Source of the DNA: VAZQ01 sp963816745 | Lineage (GTDB): Bacteria; Pseudomonadota; Alphaproteobacteria; Rhizobiales; Xanthobacteraceae | Assembly (NCBI GenBank): GCA_963816745.1 | Contig: CAWFLQ010000004.1 | Location: forward strand, 62,001-126,000 | Direction of reading: 5' to 3' | Length of the DNA: 64,000 nucleotides | Part shown: in pieces, positions 20,709 to 29,235 of the stretch | Numbering within the stretch: position 1 is the first letter of the stretch | Layout of the letters: the number at the start of each line of letters is the position of its first letter | The notes under the pieces: generated by a model | Told to the model about the DNA's origin: nothing | The model's input: only the letters and a program-made list of their open reading frames with translations | The model's database searches: none | Position numbers and translations under genes: made by a program

Positions 20709-21943
20709 TTATTCGGCCGCGAGCACGGCAGCGCCGGCCGGCCGCCGGTAGCCCGCCAGCGCCTCGGCGATGCGCAGCGTGGCGTCGCTGTCTGCCGGCG
20801 CCGGAATGCAGGCAGACGAGCGCGTCGTGCACGTATTTCTGCAGCGGCATGTCCTTCATCACGCCCATGGCGCCGAAGCATTCCGCGGCATCCTTGGTGG
20901 CGTGGTAGATCGTCTCGGACACGAACGCCTCGGCAATGGTCGTGAGCGGCAGGTCGGGGAGGCTGCGGTCCGCGATCGCGTCGGGATGGTCGGAGGCCCA
21001 GGCCGCCTGCCAGATCGCGGCGCGTGCAACCTCGAGCCGGACCAAGACTTCGGCGAGCTTTCCGCCGATCGCCTGGTGCTCGATGATGCGGACGGCCGCC
21101 CTGCACGCGCAGTTGCGCGTAGTCGAGCGCCGCCTCGTAGGCGGCGCGGCCGATCCCGAGATTGAGCGCCTGATCCTGCGGGATGCGGCGGCCGGCGTCG
21201 GTCGCGAGCGGGCTTCGGCCTTCGATGCCGAGAAGACTCTCCGCCGGCACGCGGCAGTCCTTGAACGTCACCGTGCCATAGGCGCCGTGGTGCCAGCGCT
21301 CGCTCGCGGCTATGTCCGTCACCGCTGAGGCCGGGAGTGCCGCGAGGGACCAGCAGCGTGCTGACGCTGCCTCCGGTATTCACCTGTACCGCAAAGAGTC
21401 CTGCGAGCGGCGCGTTGGCGACGCGGTCCTTGACGCCGTTGATGATCCACGCATCGCCCGATCGCGCGGCGGTTGTCTTGAAGCCTGCGTCGCTCGCTTG
21501 CGGACGGTGATAGTTGATGCCGAGCGTGCGCGTCGCGGTCAGGCTCGTGCTCGGCGAGCGCGAGGTGGAAGCGGTCGTCGTGCGAGGAATGACGGCAGGA
21601 AACGTTCGCGCTGCGCGTCCGTCATCGCACGGTCGAACAGTTCGTGGGCCAGCGTCGAGGTCTGCGCCAGCACGGCGGCGATGTCGGGGTCGCCGACCGC
21701 CAGCTCCTCGGTGACGATGCAGCAGGTGAGATTGTCGGCGCCGGCGCCGCCCGCGTCCTCCGAGAGCGCGAGCGTGCGCAGCCCCATCTGCGAGGCCTTG
21801 TCGAGCACGTCCAGCAGCAGCGGCCGCGCGCGCGCTTCGAGCCGCTTCGGCTCGATCGCCGGCGGCGCGACCTCCTGCGCGACGAAATCGCGGACGGTGT
21901 CGCGGATTTCCAGCTGCTCGGGGCTGAGGTGAAGATTGTACAT
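20709..21943 (-). CDS. Acyl-CoA dehydrogenase, four frameshifts
   Basis: The start at 21943 gives MYNLHLSPEQLEIRDTVRDF preceded by a GGAGA site. Segments are LSEDAGGAGADNLTCCIVTE, WIINGVKDRVANAPLAGLFA, TVTFKDCRVPAESLLGIEGR, LNLGIGRAAYEAALDYAQLR and AECFGAMGVMKDMPLQKYVH, linked by frame changes near 21570, 21325, 21105 and 20805. It ends at 20709. Restored length is about 410 residues. It precedes the dehydrogenase at 19494-20685 and probably pairs with it in the same complex or pathway. Confidence 0.85.
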
Positions 21944-21974
21944 TCAACTTGTCTCCGGAATGACCGCGCCCCGG

Positions 21975-22916
21975 TCAGGGGGATTTCTTGACGAATTTCT
22001 GCACCCGCCAGTTCAGCGTATCGGCGACGTAGACATCGCCTTTGGCGCTGACCGCGATGTAATGCGCCTCGCCGAATTGGCCGAGCGCCTTGCCCTGCTT
22101 GCCGGTGACGCCGAGCACCTTGCCGTCGAGATCGAGCTTGATCAGCTGGCCGGCATGCCCGTGCGCGAGCCAGATGTGCTGATCCGGGCCGATGAACAGG
22201 CCGCACGGCGTTCCCGGATGCTTCGATTCACGGACATATGTGCCGTCGCCGTCGAATACCTGGATGCGCTGGTTGTTGCGGTCGGCCACGTAGAGCAGGC
22301 CCTTGGCATCGACCGCGATCGAATGGGCGATGTCGAACTCGCCCGGTCCGGTGCCTTTCTTGCCCCAGGCCTTGATGAAGTTGCCGTCGCGGTCGAACTT
22401 GATCACCTTCGGCTCGCCGCGCCCGTGCCCCTGCACCACGTAGATCTCGCCGGCGGGTCCGAACGCCATGTCGTTCGGCTCGTTGAAGAGCCGCAGATGC
22501 CCATACGAATGCATTTCGCCGGCGGTCTCCCGCACGCCCAGCACCAACAGGACGCGGCCTTCGGGGTTCATCTTGTAGACCACGTGGGAGCGCACATCGG
22601 TCGTCCAGATATTGTCCTCGCTGTCGATGCGCAGGCCGTGCGGCCGGTCGAACAACCCGTCGCCCAGTGAGCGCAGGTATTTGCCGCTGGGGTCGAACTC
22701 GATCAGCGGCCTGGGTCCGCGATTGAGCACGAAGATGTTGCCCTTGGAGTTGATCGCCACGCCCGACGTGCTGCCGAAGGTCATGCCGGCCGGCAGGCTG
22801 AAGGGGTCGGCGACGGCAACATAGTCGAGCGGCGGGGGAGGGGCCGATTGCGCGAAAGCGGGAATGGACATCAGCGAGGTCACCAGCAGAATCGTCGAAG
22901 TTCCACGGATACGCAT
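21975..22916 (-). CDS. Secreted NHL-repeat beta-propeller protein
   Basis: This intact 313-residue protein has a signal peptide (MRIRGTSTILLVTSLMSIPA, cleavage near FAQS) and about six NHL-type blades. Examples are GVAINSKGNIFVLNRG, PHGLRIDSEDNIWTTDV, NDMAFGPAGEIYVVQGHG, HSIAVDAKGLLYVADRNN and HYIAVSAKGDVYVADTLN. It resembles the lyase domain of peptidyl-alpha-hydroxyglycine alpha-amidating enzymes, but homologues in catabolic operons are mostly uncharacterised. It lies between a TctC receptor and two acyl-CoA dehydrogenases, suggesting a periplasmic role in handling the same substrate. Confidence 0.85.
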   Translation of the reverse strand: MRIRGTSTILLVTSLMSIPAFAQSAPPPPLDYVAVADPFSLPAGMTFGSTSGVAINSKGNIFVLNRGPRPLIEFDPSGKYLRSLGDGLFDRPHGLRIDSEDNIWTTDVRSHVVYKMNPEGRVLLVLGVRETAGEMHSYGHLRLFNEPNDMAFGPAGEIYVVQGHGRGEPKVIKFDRDGNFIKAWGKKGTGPGEFDIAHSIAVDAKGLLYVADRNNQRIQVFDGDGTYVRESKHPGTPCGLFIGPDQHIWLAHGHAGQLIKLDLDGKVLGVTGKQGKALGQFGEAHYIAVSAKGDVYVADTLNWRVQKFVKKSP

Positions 22917-22940
22917 ATCAGCACCGCCATGATCTAAAAA

Positions 22941-23913
22941 TCACTCGGCCTTGATGCCAGCGTTCTTGATGACGGTCGACCAGCGCTCCAGGTCGCGCTT
23001 GATGAGCGCCTCGAACTCCTCCGGGCCCGTTGCCATCGGAGTTACCTGCTGCTCGGTCAGAAGCTTGATGACCTCGGGGTCGCGCATGACCGCGAGCGTC
23101 TCCTGCGTGAGCCGCGCCACGATATCCTTCGGCGTCTTGATCGGGACGATGATGCCGATCCAGGGCGCCATGGTGAAGCCGGGCACCGTCTCGGCGACGG
23201 CCGGCACGTCGGGCAGCGTCGGCACGCGCTGCGGCTCGGCGACCGCGAGCGCCTTCAACTGCCCGGCCCGCACGTTCTGCAGCAAGGTCTGGACGTTGTT
23301 GAATCCCAGCTGCACCTCGCCGCCGATCAGCGCGAGCGACGCCGGACCGGTGCCCTTGTACGGCACGTGCAAGAGCTTCACGCCCGTGGAGGCGGAGAAC
23401 AACTCCATCGCCAGATGACTGAAGTTGCCGACTCCGGCGGAGGCATAGGCGAGGCTGCCGGGCTTCGCCTTCGCCAGCGCGATCAGCTCGGCCACGTTGT
23501 TGACCGGAACCGAAGGATGCATGGCCAGCACGCCGGGAAACCTGCACCAGCGTCGCCACCGGCGCGAAGTCGCGCAGCGCCTGATAGGGCAGCTTGTCGT
23601 AGAGCCAGGGATTGACCACGAGCGGCGTGTCGGAGGAGGTCGCGATGGTGTAGCCGTCGGGGTCGGCCTGCGACAGCGCCTGCAGCCCGACGCCGCCGTT
23701 GGCGCCGCCGCGGTTCTCGACGAAGACCTGCTGGCCGAGCCGCTCCGACAGGTGCTTTGCGGCGACACGCGCGATGAAATCGGTGCCGCCGCCGGCCGGG
23801 AACGGCACGATCATCTTGATCGATTTCTGCGGCCAAGCCTGCGCCAGGGCCGTTGCCGGCACCGCGCACGCGAGCATCAGTATTGCCGCGAGCTTTCCCA
23901 AATGAGTGCGCAT
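22941..23913 (-). CDS. Tripartite tricarboxylate transporter receptor (TctC/Bug family), one frameshift
   Basis: The start at 23913 gives MRTHLGKLAAILMLACAVPA with cleavage near TALAQ and the mature start AWPQKSIKMIVPFPAGGGTD. Near 23540 one extra T (GGTTTCCC) shifts the frame, after which it continues PGVLAMHPSVPVNNVAELI, HVPYKGTGPASLALIGGEVQ and ends STVIKNAGIKAE. Restored length is about 323 residues. It lies 65 bases after the decarboxylating dehydrogenase gene in the same operon and is a periplasmic carboxylate-binding protein. Confidence 0.9.
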
Positions 23914-23978
23914 GGACTTCCTCCCGATGAAGCAGTTGCTCCTGATGACGTGCTGCCGGTTTATTCCGGCATGCGTGT

Positions 23979-25032
23979 TCACACAGCAGTGGCGATCGCG
24001 TCTCCCATCTCCGTGGTGCTCGCGCGGCCGCCCAGGTCGCGTGTGAGATGCTTGCCCTCGGCGATCACCTTGGTGACCGCCGCCAGCATGCGGCTCGCGG
24101 CGGCGACGGCCTTGGGCTCGTTGCGCTTGCGGCCGAGCCAGGCGAGCAGCATCTGCCCCGATATGATCATGGCGTACGGGTTGGCGATGTTGCGGCCGGA
24201 GATGTCGGGCGCCGAGCCGTGGGTGGCCTGCGCCATCGCCTGCTTCTCGCCCACGCACAAGCCCGGGCGCCAGGCCGAGCCCGCCGACGAGGCCGGCGCC
24301 GATGTCGGTGAGGATGTCGCCGAACTGGTTGGTGGTGACGACAACGTCGAACCGCTGCGGCTCCGTGACGAGCTTCATCGCGATCGAGTCGATCATCATC
24401 TCCTCGAACGCCACGTCCGGGTAGTCGCGCGCGACCTTGCGGCACTCCTCCGCGAACATGCCGCAGGCGAGGCGGTAGACCGGCTCCTTGTGCGCGGCGG
24501 TGACCTTCTTGCGCTTGCGCGTGCGGGCGATCTCGAAGGCCTCGCGCGCGACGCGGTTCGATCCCTTGCGGGTGATCACGCGCATGGCGACGGTGATGTC
24601 GTCGTTGGGCCGGAACTCCGGCAAGCCGGCGACGACGGTCTCGGAGTAAAGCATCCCCTCGGTGAGCTCGCGCAGGAACACGATGTCCACGTCGCGGTGG
24701 ACCGAGGCGATGGTCGTGTGGGACAGCGACGGCCGCACCGCCGCGAACAGGTCGAACTTCTTGCGCACCGGCGGCATCACCCAGGTGGCGTCGCCGCGCG
24801 GATAGGCGGCGTGCCCGATCGGCCCCATGACCCAGCCGTCGAGCTCGCGCAGGGTCTGCTCGGTCACCGCCGGCAGGGTGTCGCCGTGCTCCTCGTGCCC
24901 GCGCTTGCCGATCGGCAGCTCGCGCCATTCGATGTCGAGCCGCTCACGCTCGGCGGCCGCCTTCATCACCTTGATGCATTCCGGAACGACTTCGAGGCCG
25001 ATATCGTCGCCGAGCAGAATTCCGATCTTCAA
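23979..25032 (-). CDS. Isocitrate/isopropylmalate/tartrate dehydrogenase-type enzyme, one frameshift
   Basis: The start is a TTG at 25032 behind a GGAGG site that overlaps the preceding stop; it reads KIGILLGDDIGLEVVPECIK. The NAD-binding and metal-binding segments VFLRELTEGMLYSETVVAGL, EEMMIDSIAMKLV and TTNQFGDILTDIGAGLVGGL are visible. Near 24262 one extra G (CCCGGGCTTG) shifts the frame into VGEKQAMAQATHGSAPDISG and the stop at 23979. Restored length is about 350 residues. The family oxidatively decarboxylates 2-hydroxy acids. With TctC receptors and acyl-CoA dehydrogenases around it, a tartrate- or malate-like catabolic role is more likely than leucine synthesis. Confidence 0.85.
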
Positions 25033-25034
25033 CG

Positions 25035-26063
25035 TCAATCCTCCACGACGATGCCGGTGTCTTCGATATCGCGCTTCCAGCTCGCCATCTCGTCGCGGAG
25101 CCAAGCCTTGGGATCGTCGAGCCAGGATTGGCGCGGGACGACCATGCCGCCGCGCGCGAAGGCTTCCTGTATCTCGGGGACGGCCATGACCTTGAGGAAC
25201 GCGCTGCGCAAGGTCTCGATGACGTCGGGCGGCACCGTGGCGGGCGCGAAAGCGGCCACCCATTGCGACGCGCGAATGCCGGGGAAGCCGACCTCGGCGA
25301 GGGTCGGCACCTCGGGATGCTGCGAAAGCCGCTGCTCGGAGGCGACCGCGAGTGCACGCACGCGACCCGCCTTCATCATGCCGATCGGGTTGGTGATGTT
25401 GAACCACGACACATGGATGTCGCCGTTGGCGAGATCGCGGATGATCTCGGCGCCGCCGCCCTTGAACGGGATGTGCAGCAGGTTGAGCCCCGCGCGCTTG
25501 GCCAGGATTTCGGTATTGATCTGCTGATAGGCGCCGATGCCGGCGCTGCCGTAGAGAAGCTTGCCCGGATGCGCCTTGGCATGGGCGAGGAATTCGGCGA
25601 AGGTCTTGAGCGAAGCGTTGTCGGGAGGAACGGCTGCCGTGGTTGCAAGGAAGAACACGGGGACGTCCGCGAGCGGGGTGATGATCTGCACGTCGCGCGC
25701 ATAATCGATCTTGAGCTTTTTCGCGAACAGGACCGGTGTCAATCCGTTGGTGGAAATGTTGCCGATCATCAAGGTGTAGCCGTCGGGGCGGGCGCGGGCC
25801 ATCTCCTCGATTGCGATGATGCCGGAGGCGCCGGGCTTGTTCTCGATGAAGACGCCCTGCCCGAAGCTCCGCCGCAAGTGCTCGGCATAGAGGCGCGCAA
25901 CCACGTCGGTCAGGCCGCCCGGCGCATAGGGCACGATGATCCGGATCGGCTTCGATGGATACGGGCTCTGTGCCGACGCCGGCGCCGTGATGGCTGCAAG
26001 AAGCAATGCAAGAAACGCTGTGAAACAACACGCGAGCAAAAGCCCCCGCCCTAAGCGCCCCAT
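25035..26063 (-). CDS. Tripartite tricarboxylate transporter receptor (TctC/Bug family)
   Basis: This gene is intact, starting at 26063 behind GGAGGACAAACCAA. The signal peptide is MGRLGRGLLLACCFTAFLAL with cleavage near ASAQ, followed by SPYPSKPIRIIVPYAPGGLT. It has HIPFKGGGAEIIRDLANGDI and ends DTGIVVED. Length is 342 residues. It is the first gene of the minus-strand operon that runs to the acyl-CoA dehydrogenases. A perfect 12-base palindrome, GAGAGCGCTCTC, lies 26 bases upstream of the ATG. Confidence 0.92.
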   Translation of the reverse strand: MGRLGRGLLLACCFTAFLALLLAAITAPASAQSPYPSKPIRIIVPYAPGGLTDVVARLYAEHLRRSFGQGVFIENKPGASGIIAIEEMARARPDGYTLMIGNISTNGLTPVLFAKKLKIDYARDVQIITPLADVPVFFLATTAAVPPDNASLKTFAEFLAHAKAHPGKLLYGSAGIGAYQQINTEILAKRAGLNLLHIPFKGGGAEIIRDLANGDIHVSWFNITNPIGMMKAGRVRALAVASEQRLSQHPEVPTLAEVGFPGIRASQWVAAFAPATVPPDVIETLRSAFLKVMAVPEIQEAFARGGMVVPRQSWLDDPKAWLRDEMASWKRDIEDTGIVVED

Positions 26064-26088
26064 TTGGTTTGTCCTCCGCCGGCGCCCT

Positions 26089-26100
26089 GAGAGCGCTCTC
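26089..26100. promoter_or_regulatory. Palindromic operator candidate upstream of the TctC-led operon
   Basis: GAGAGCGCTCTC is a perfect 12-base palindrome between the TctC start at 26063 and the repeat region. No regulator gene for this operon is adjacent except the HTH-only LysR protein at 26592-26921. Assignment as an operator is positional inference. Confidence 0.3.
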
Positions 26101-26215
26101 TGCTTATCGGCGGATTGTATGGACGGGCTATGGGATTGCACAAGCCTGAAAACGGACGTTTCCCGGACGGCGCGCGGATGGCGCACCGCCGGGAATTCGC
26201 AGCTTTGGATTTCTT

Positions 26216-26416
26216 GATTTACACGTGTCCTTGTCGGAAAAACCGTCCCACCCCATAGCGCGTCGAAGACATAAGGGCGGAGACGTCCGTCTTCGCAGGC
26301 TGATGCCGTAAACGCGCTATGATCAAGTCCGGGGCAAGCTTTTCCGGGAGATGCAGATTCTTGATTTGCGCATGTCCTTATCGGAAAACCGGTTCCCACT
26401 TTTCCGGGACATGCGC
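26216..26416. repeat. Two copies of the rhizobial CATGTCC/GGACATG palindrome, one interrupted
   Basis: The complete copy (26368-26416) has perfect 10-base arms GCGCATGTCC and GGACATGCGC around a core that includes CGGAAAACCGGTTCCC. A second copy has its left half near 26225-26250 (GTGTCCTTGTCGGAAAAACC) and its right half near 26336-26353 (TTTTCCGGGAGATGC), separated by about 85 bases. The insert is bounded by TAGCGCGT (26258) and ACGCGCTA (26312). Similar palindromes occur widely between genes in Bradyrhizobium relatives. Apart from these repeats I see no gene between 26064 and 26415. Confidence 0.65.
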
Positions 26417-26607
26417 TACTGAGCGGGCAGCGGCGCCTTGACGTGGCCCGACATGGTCGTGCCGCCGGCTTCGGTCGTCTTCCGCCGGCCGCCGACATAG
26501 TCCTCGCGCAGGCAGCGATAGAGCGCGGCGACGAGAAGCGCGTGGCCCAGAACGACCGCGCCGACATATGCTATGACGAGAGCCATCATGATCAGCTCGA
26601 CGAGCAT
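26416..26607 (-). CDS. Small single-pass membrane protein, 63 residues
   Basis: The frame starts at 26607 behind a good site (GGGGAGCCAGCA before ATG) and reads MLVELIMMALVIAYVGAVVL, a long hydrophobic segment, then LGHALLVAALYRCLREDYVG and a hydrophilic tail. The stop abuts the palindromic repeat. I do not recognise the family. It overlaps the LysR-type gene end by about 16 bases, so the two are probably co-transcribed. Confidence 0.55.
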   Translation of the reverse strand: MLVELIMMALVIAYVGAVVLGHALLVAALYRCLREDYVGGRRKTTEAGGTTMSGHVKAPLPAQ

Positions 26608-26921
26608 TGCTGGCTCCCCGCGGACTGGTGAAACGCCGGCACCTCGGAATTCGTCGGGCGAACGTCGACCAGGGTCTGCGCGGCCTCTCGTGCCTGATCG
26701 GCGTTCTCCGCGATCGTGGTCAGATAGGGCAGGATCGCGTGGCCGAGCGCCGTCAGCGCGATGAGCGGCTTGCGCTGGAAGACGGCGCCGCCGAGCTCGC
26801 GTTCCAACGCAATGATCGCGTTGGTCAACGAAGGCTGAGAGACGCCGCTGCGCTTGGCGGCGCGGGTGAAGCTCAGCTCCTCACAAAGTGCCAGAAAGTA
26901 GCGAATCTGATGCATCTGCAT
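26592..26921 (-). CDS. LysR-type DNA-binding domain protein without effector domain
   Basis: From the ATG at 26921 (GAGGTGGAAAC upstream) the protein begins MQMHQIRYFLALCEELSFTR, continues AAKRSGVSQPSLTNAIIALE and RELGGAVFQRK, a complete LysR winged helix and the start of the linker helix, then stops after 109 residues. A normal LysR is about 300. The end overlaps the small membrane protein gene rather than showing decay, and there is no co-inducer domain remnant downstream. It may act as a constitutive or dominant-negative DNA-binding protein, or be a stable truncation. Confidence 0.65.
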   Translation of the reverse strand: MQMHQIRYFLALCEELSFTRAAKRSGVSQPSLTNAIIALERELGGAVFQRKPLIALTALGHAILPYLTTIAENADQAREAAQTLVDVRPTNSEVPAFHQSAGSQQCSSS

Positions 26922-27160
26922 GTTTCCACCTCGGCGCATGGGTTGCGCTTGCCGGGCGGGACCATGCCATCGGCGGCACCCCGCAAGGGTGAGGGACCTC
27001 ACATAGCGAAGTCTTTTGGCGAAATCTTTTGTCATCGCGGCCAAGACTGAAGACGCCGATCGCGAAGGCGGCCGACGGCGCCTCTCCAAACGCCAATGGA
27101 TCGGCCGTACGGCCGATCCATTGGGACAAGGTGAAAGGGTGGGACCCGGGCGGCCGGTTT

Positions 27161-27715
27161 TTAGTTGATGCTCGCCCGCACTCGAATGGTCGCGGCCTCA
27201 TAGGCGGCGCGCGACCCGCCACGCAGGGAGAAATCGAATGCGTCGGCGCCCTTGAAGCCGGCCCGCGGCCGGTAGACGACGCCGGTGCGGCCGCGTGGCG
27301 TCAGCGTTCCTCGTTCGGGCGGTATGTCGATACGGAGGTTGTCGAGGGTCGCGCTGCCGCCCTGCACCAAGATGGTACAGGGCGTATTGGCCGGGAGCGC
27401 GATCGACACCTCGGTCTGGTGCCCGAGCGTGAGCGGAATCGGCGCGACTCGACAACCACGGGAACCGAGAATGCCAGCGCACACCATCGCGAGCACGCAC
27501 AGCCCCGAGAGCCCGATGAAGCACCAGGCTACCGCCGTCGGGCGGGAGTCCATCACGTCGGATGCAGGCTCTCCGAGCTCCAAGGACCGCAACACGCGCG
27601 AGGCCACCCGCGTCGCCGAAACTGCCTCTGGCAATTCGATATGTGTCATGGCGTAAAGGCTCCGAGCCCTGTCTTCCGGTCCAAGTCGCGATTCCGATTC
27701 GCGTCCGAGATCCAT
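27161..27715 (-). CDS. Hypothetical one-TM protein with a beta-rich extracytoplasmic domain
   Basis: This 184-residue protein starts at 27715; an internal ATG at about 27649 (MTHIELPEAVSATR) is an alternative. After a hydrophilic N-terminus there is one membrane segment, AVAWCFIGLSGLCVLAMVCA (about 61-80), followed by a beta-rich domain ending VVYRPRAGFKGADAFDFSLR and AATIRVRASIN. That end resembles Ig/cadherin-like repeats of the form Y.P..GF.G.D.F. I do not recognise the family. It lies alone between the LysR-type gene and the REC-cyclase gene, and the 27 kb flank carries no other gene. Confidence 0.55.
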   Translation of the reverse strand: MDLGRESESRLGPEDRARSLYAMTHIELPEAVSATRVASRVLRSLELGEPASDVMDSRPTAVAWCFIGLSGLCVLAMVCAGILGSRGCRVAPIPLTLGHQTEVSIALPANTPCTILVQGGSATLDNLRIDIPPERGTLTPRGRTGVVYRPRAGFKGADAFDFSLRGGSRAAYEAATIRVRASIN

Positions 27716-27833
27716 TGTGAGCGGAGACTAGTACGAATGACGGTGACGCGCGTGTGAAGCGCGTCACCATGGATCGGATTGTCCGAGTTGTGGGCAGGCA
27801 AGCTACGCAACCTGCGTATACGACGACGGCAAA

Positions 27834-28943
27834 TTATGATTGCAGCTTGCGCACGTTGAACGCCGGCACCGGGCGGCGGAAACCCTTGAGGGTGAGCTCA
27901 CCCGCGGATTCGAGCTCCGCCTGCGCCTGCACGGCGGCGTGGACCTTGGCGTCGACCAGAATCTGGCCGTTGCGCGCCTCGTCGCACAGGCGAGAGGCGA
28001 GATTCGCGACTGTTCCGGTCGCCGAGTACTGGAATCGCCCCTCGAAACCGATGCATCCGAGCGTCGCATATCCGTGGGCTATGCCGATCCCGAAGCCGAG
28101 CTCATGGCCGTGGGTGCGCCACGTCGCGGCAAGCGCGGCGATCTCGTCGCGCATCTCGGTTGCCATCCGCACGGCTCGCAGCGACGGCTCCGGACACGGC
28201 AGCGGATCGTTGAACAGCACCAGGAGGCCGTCGCCGGCGAAGCGCTCGACCGTGCCTTCGAACTTGTCGATCAGGGCGCCGAGCGCCTTGTGATAGTCGC
28301 GCAGGACGGCCATCACCTCTTCGGGCTCGGCGGCCTCGGCGAAGGCGGTGAAGCCGCGCAGGTCGCAGAAGACGACGGTGACCTCGCGGCGATGGCTTTC
28401 GAGCACGCGCTCGTCGCCGGAGGAGACGAGCTGCGCGACCTGCGGCGAGAGAAAACGTTTCAACCGTCCGATCCGCTCGATCTCGGCGACCTGCTCTTCC
28501 ACACGCTGCTCGAGCGTCCGGTTCCAATTCGCGAGATCGGCGGCTTGCGCCTGCACCTGGTCGTGCAGCGCCTTGACGCGCAGGACCGATCGCACGCGCG
28601 CGACCAGCGCCGCCTGGTCGATCGGCTTGGTCAGATATTCGTCGGCGCCGGCGTCGAGGCCCTCCACGACGTCCCTGGTGGCGGCCTTTGCCGTCACCAG
28701 GATGATCGGCATGAACGAAGAGGTGTCGCTCTTGAGCCGGCGGCAGGCCTCGAGACCGTCGAGGTTCGGCATCATCACGTCGAGCAGGACCAGGTCGGGA
28801 CGGTGCTGCGCGACCGCGGTCAGCGCCTCCTCGCCGTCGGCGGCCTGCAAGGTTTTGTAGCCGTGGGACTCCAGCCGCGTCACGAGAATGTCACGGTTGA
28901 TCTCGTTGTCGTCGACCACGAGGATGAGCGCGGGATTGTTCAT
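27834..28943 (-). CDS. Response regulator with class III adenylate/guanylate cyclase output
   Basis: This protein of 369 residues is intact. The receiver domain (1-120) has DD at 11-12, phospho-acceptor Asp in LVLLDVMMP, Thr/Ser in ILVTAK and Lys in YLTKPID. A coiled linker (RTLEQRVEEQVAEIERIGRL) leads to the cyclase domain from about 185: VVFCDLRGFTAFAEAAE with the first metal Asp and RFAGDGLLVLFNDP with the second. It would make a cyclic nucleotide in response to phosphorylation, perhaps by the histidine kinase encoded upstream at 29598-32055, with which it shares orientation across the hairpin repeat region. Confidence 0.9.
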   Translation of the reverse strand: MNNPALILVVDDNEINRDILVTRLESHGYKTLQAADGEEALTAVAQHRPDLVLLDVMMPNLDGLEACRRLKSDTSSFMPIILVTAKAATRDVVEGLDAGADEYLTKPIDQAALVARVRSVLRVKALHDQVQAQAADLANWNRTLEQRVEEQVAEIERIGRLKRFLSPQVAQLVSSGDERVLESHRREVTVVFCDLRGFTAFAEAAEPEEVMAVLRDYHKALGALIDKFEGTVERFAGDGLLVLFNDPLPCPEPSLRAVRMATEMRDEIAALAATWRTHGHELGFGIGIAHGYATLGCIGFEGRFQYSATGTVANLASRLCDEARNGQILVDAKVHAAVQAQAELESAGELTLKGFRRPVPAFNVRKLQS

Positions 28944-28955
28944 GTCGTTGCCCCA

Positions 28956-29034
28956 CTAGTGTGGCGCATCTGACGTTCCTATCAGGATCTGCCGCGAGTC
29001 CGTCATAGGAACGTCAGATGCAAAGCCACACTAG
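28956..29034. repeat. Bipartite hairpin element, copy 1, hairpin A
   Basis: The outer arms CTAGTGTGGC (28956-28965) and GCCACACTAG (29025-29034) and an inner perfect 17-base stem (28966-28982 with 29005-29021) form one long hairpin with a loop of about 22 bases. It is followed by the 13-base spacer AATCATAGAGTTG and then hairpin B. A reverse-complement relative is at 47294-47372. Confidence 0.75.
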
Positions 29035-29047
29035 AATCATAGAGTTG

Positions 29048-29124
29048 CTAGTGTCCCTTTGTTTCCGACGTTCGTAAAAAGTGCATGCTGCGAGATGATA
29101 CGAACGTCGGAAACGGGACACTAG
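29048..29124. repeat. Bipartite hairpin element, copy 1, hairpin B
   Basis: The arms CTAGTGTCCC (29048-29057) and GGGACACTAG (29115-29124) enclose a perfect 16-base inner stem (29061-29076 with 29099-29114) and a loop of about 22 bases. The relative at 47205-47280 has the same outer arms but a different inner stem that still pairs. It lies downstream of the CheY-like gene at 29236 and may act as a transcript end. Confidence 0.75.
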
Positions 29125-29125
29125 A

Positions 29126-29220
29126 GCGGGATGACTTTTCTTCAAATCGTCATCCCGCCTAGCTTATTGCTGCAGCATGATCTTTTCCGAAAACCGGTAT
29201 CCACTTCTCGGGGTCATGCT
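29126..29220. repeat. Two further intergenic palindromes
   Basis: GCGGGATGAC (29126-29135) pairs perfectly with GTCATCCCGC (29149-29158) across 13 bases. A second element (29174-29220) has arms AGCATGA and TCATGCT around a core containing CCGAAAACCGGTATCC, the same core as the CATGTCC palindromes elsewhere in the window. Together with the two-hairpin element these fill the 292-base gap between the REC-cyclase gene and the CheY-like gene; I see no gene there. Confidence 0.6.
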
Positions 29221-29235
29221 CTAGTGTGGTAGACG

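Noticed and set aside
23979..25032. Assignment as LeuB for leucine synthesis
   Set aside because: There are no leuC or leuD genes nearby, and the operon contains TctC receptors and acyl-CoA dehydrogenases, so a catabolic hydroxyacid dehydrogenase is more likely.
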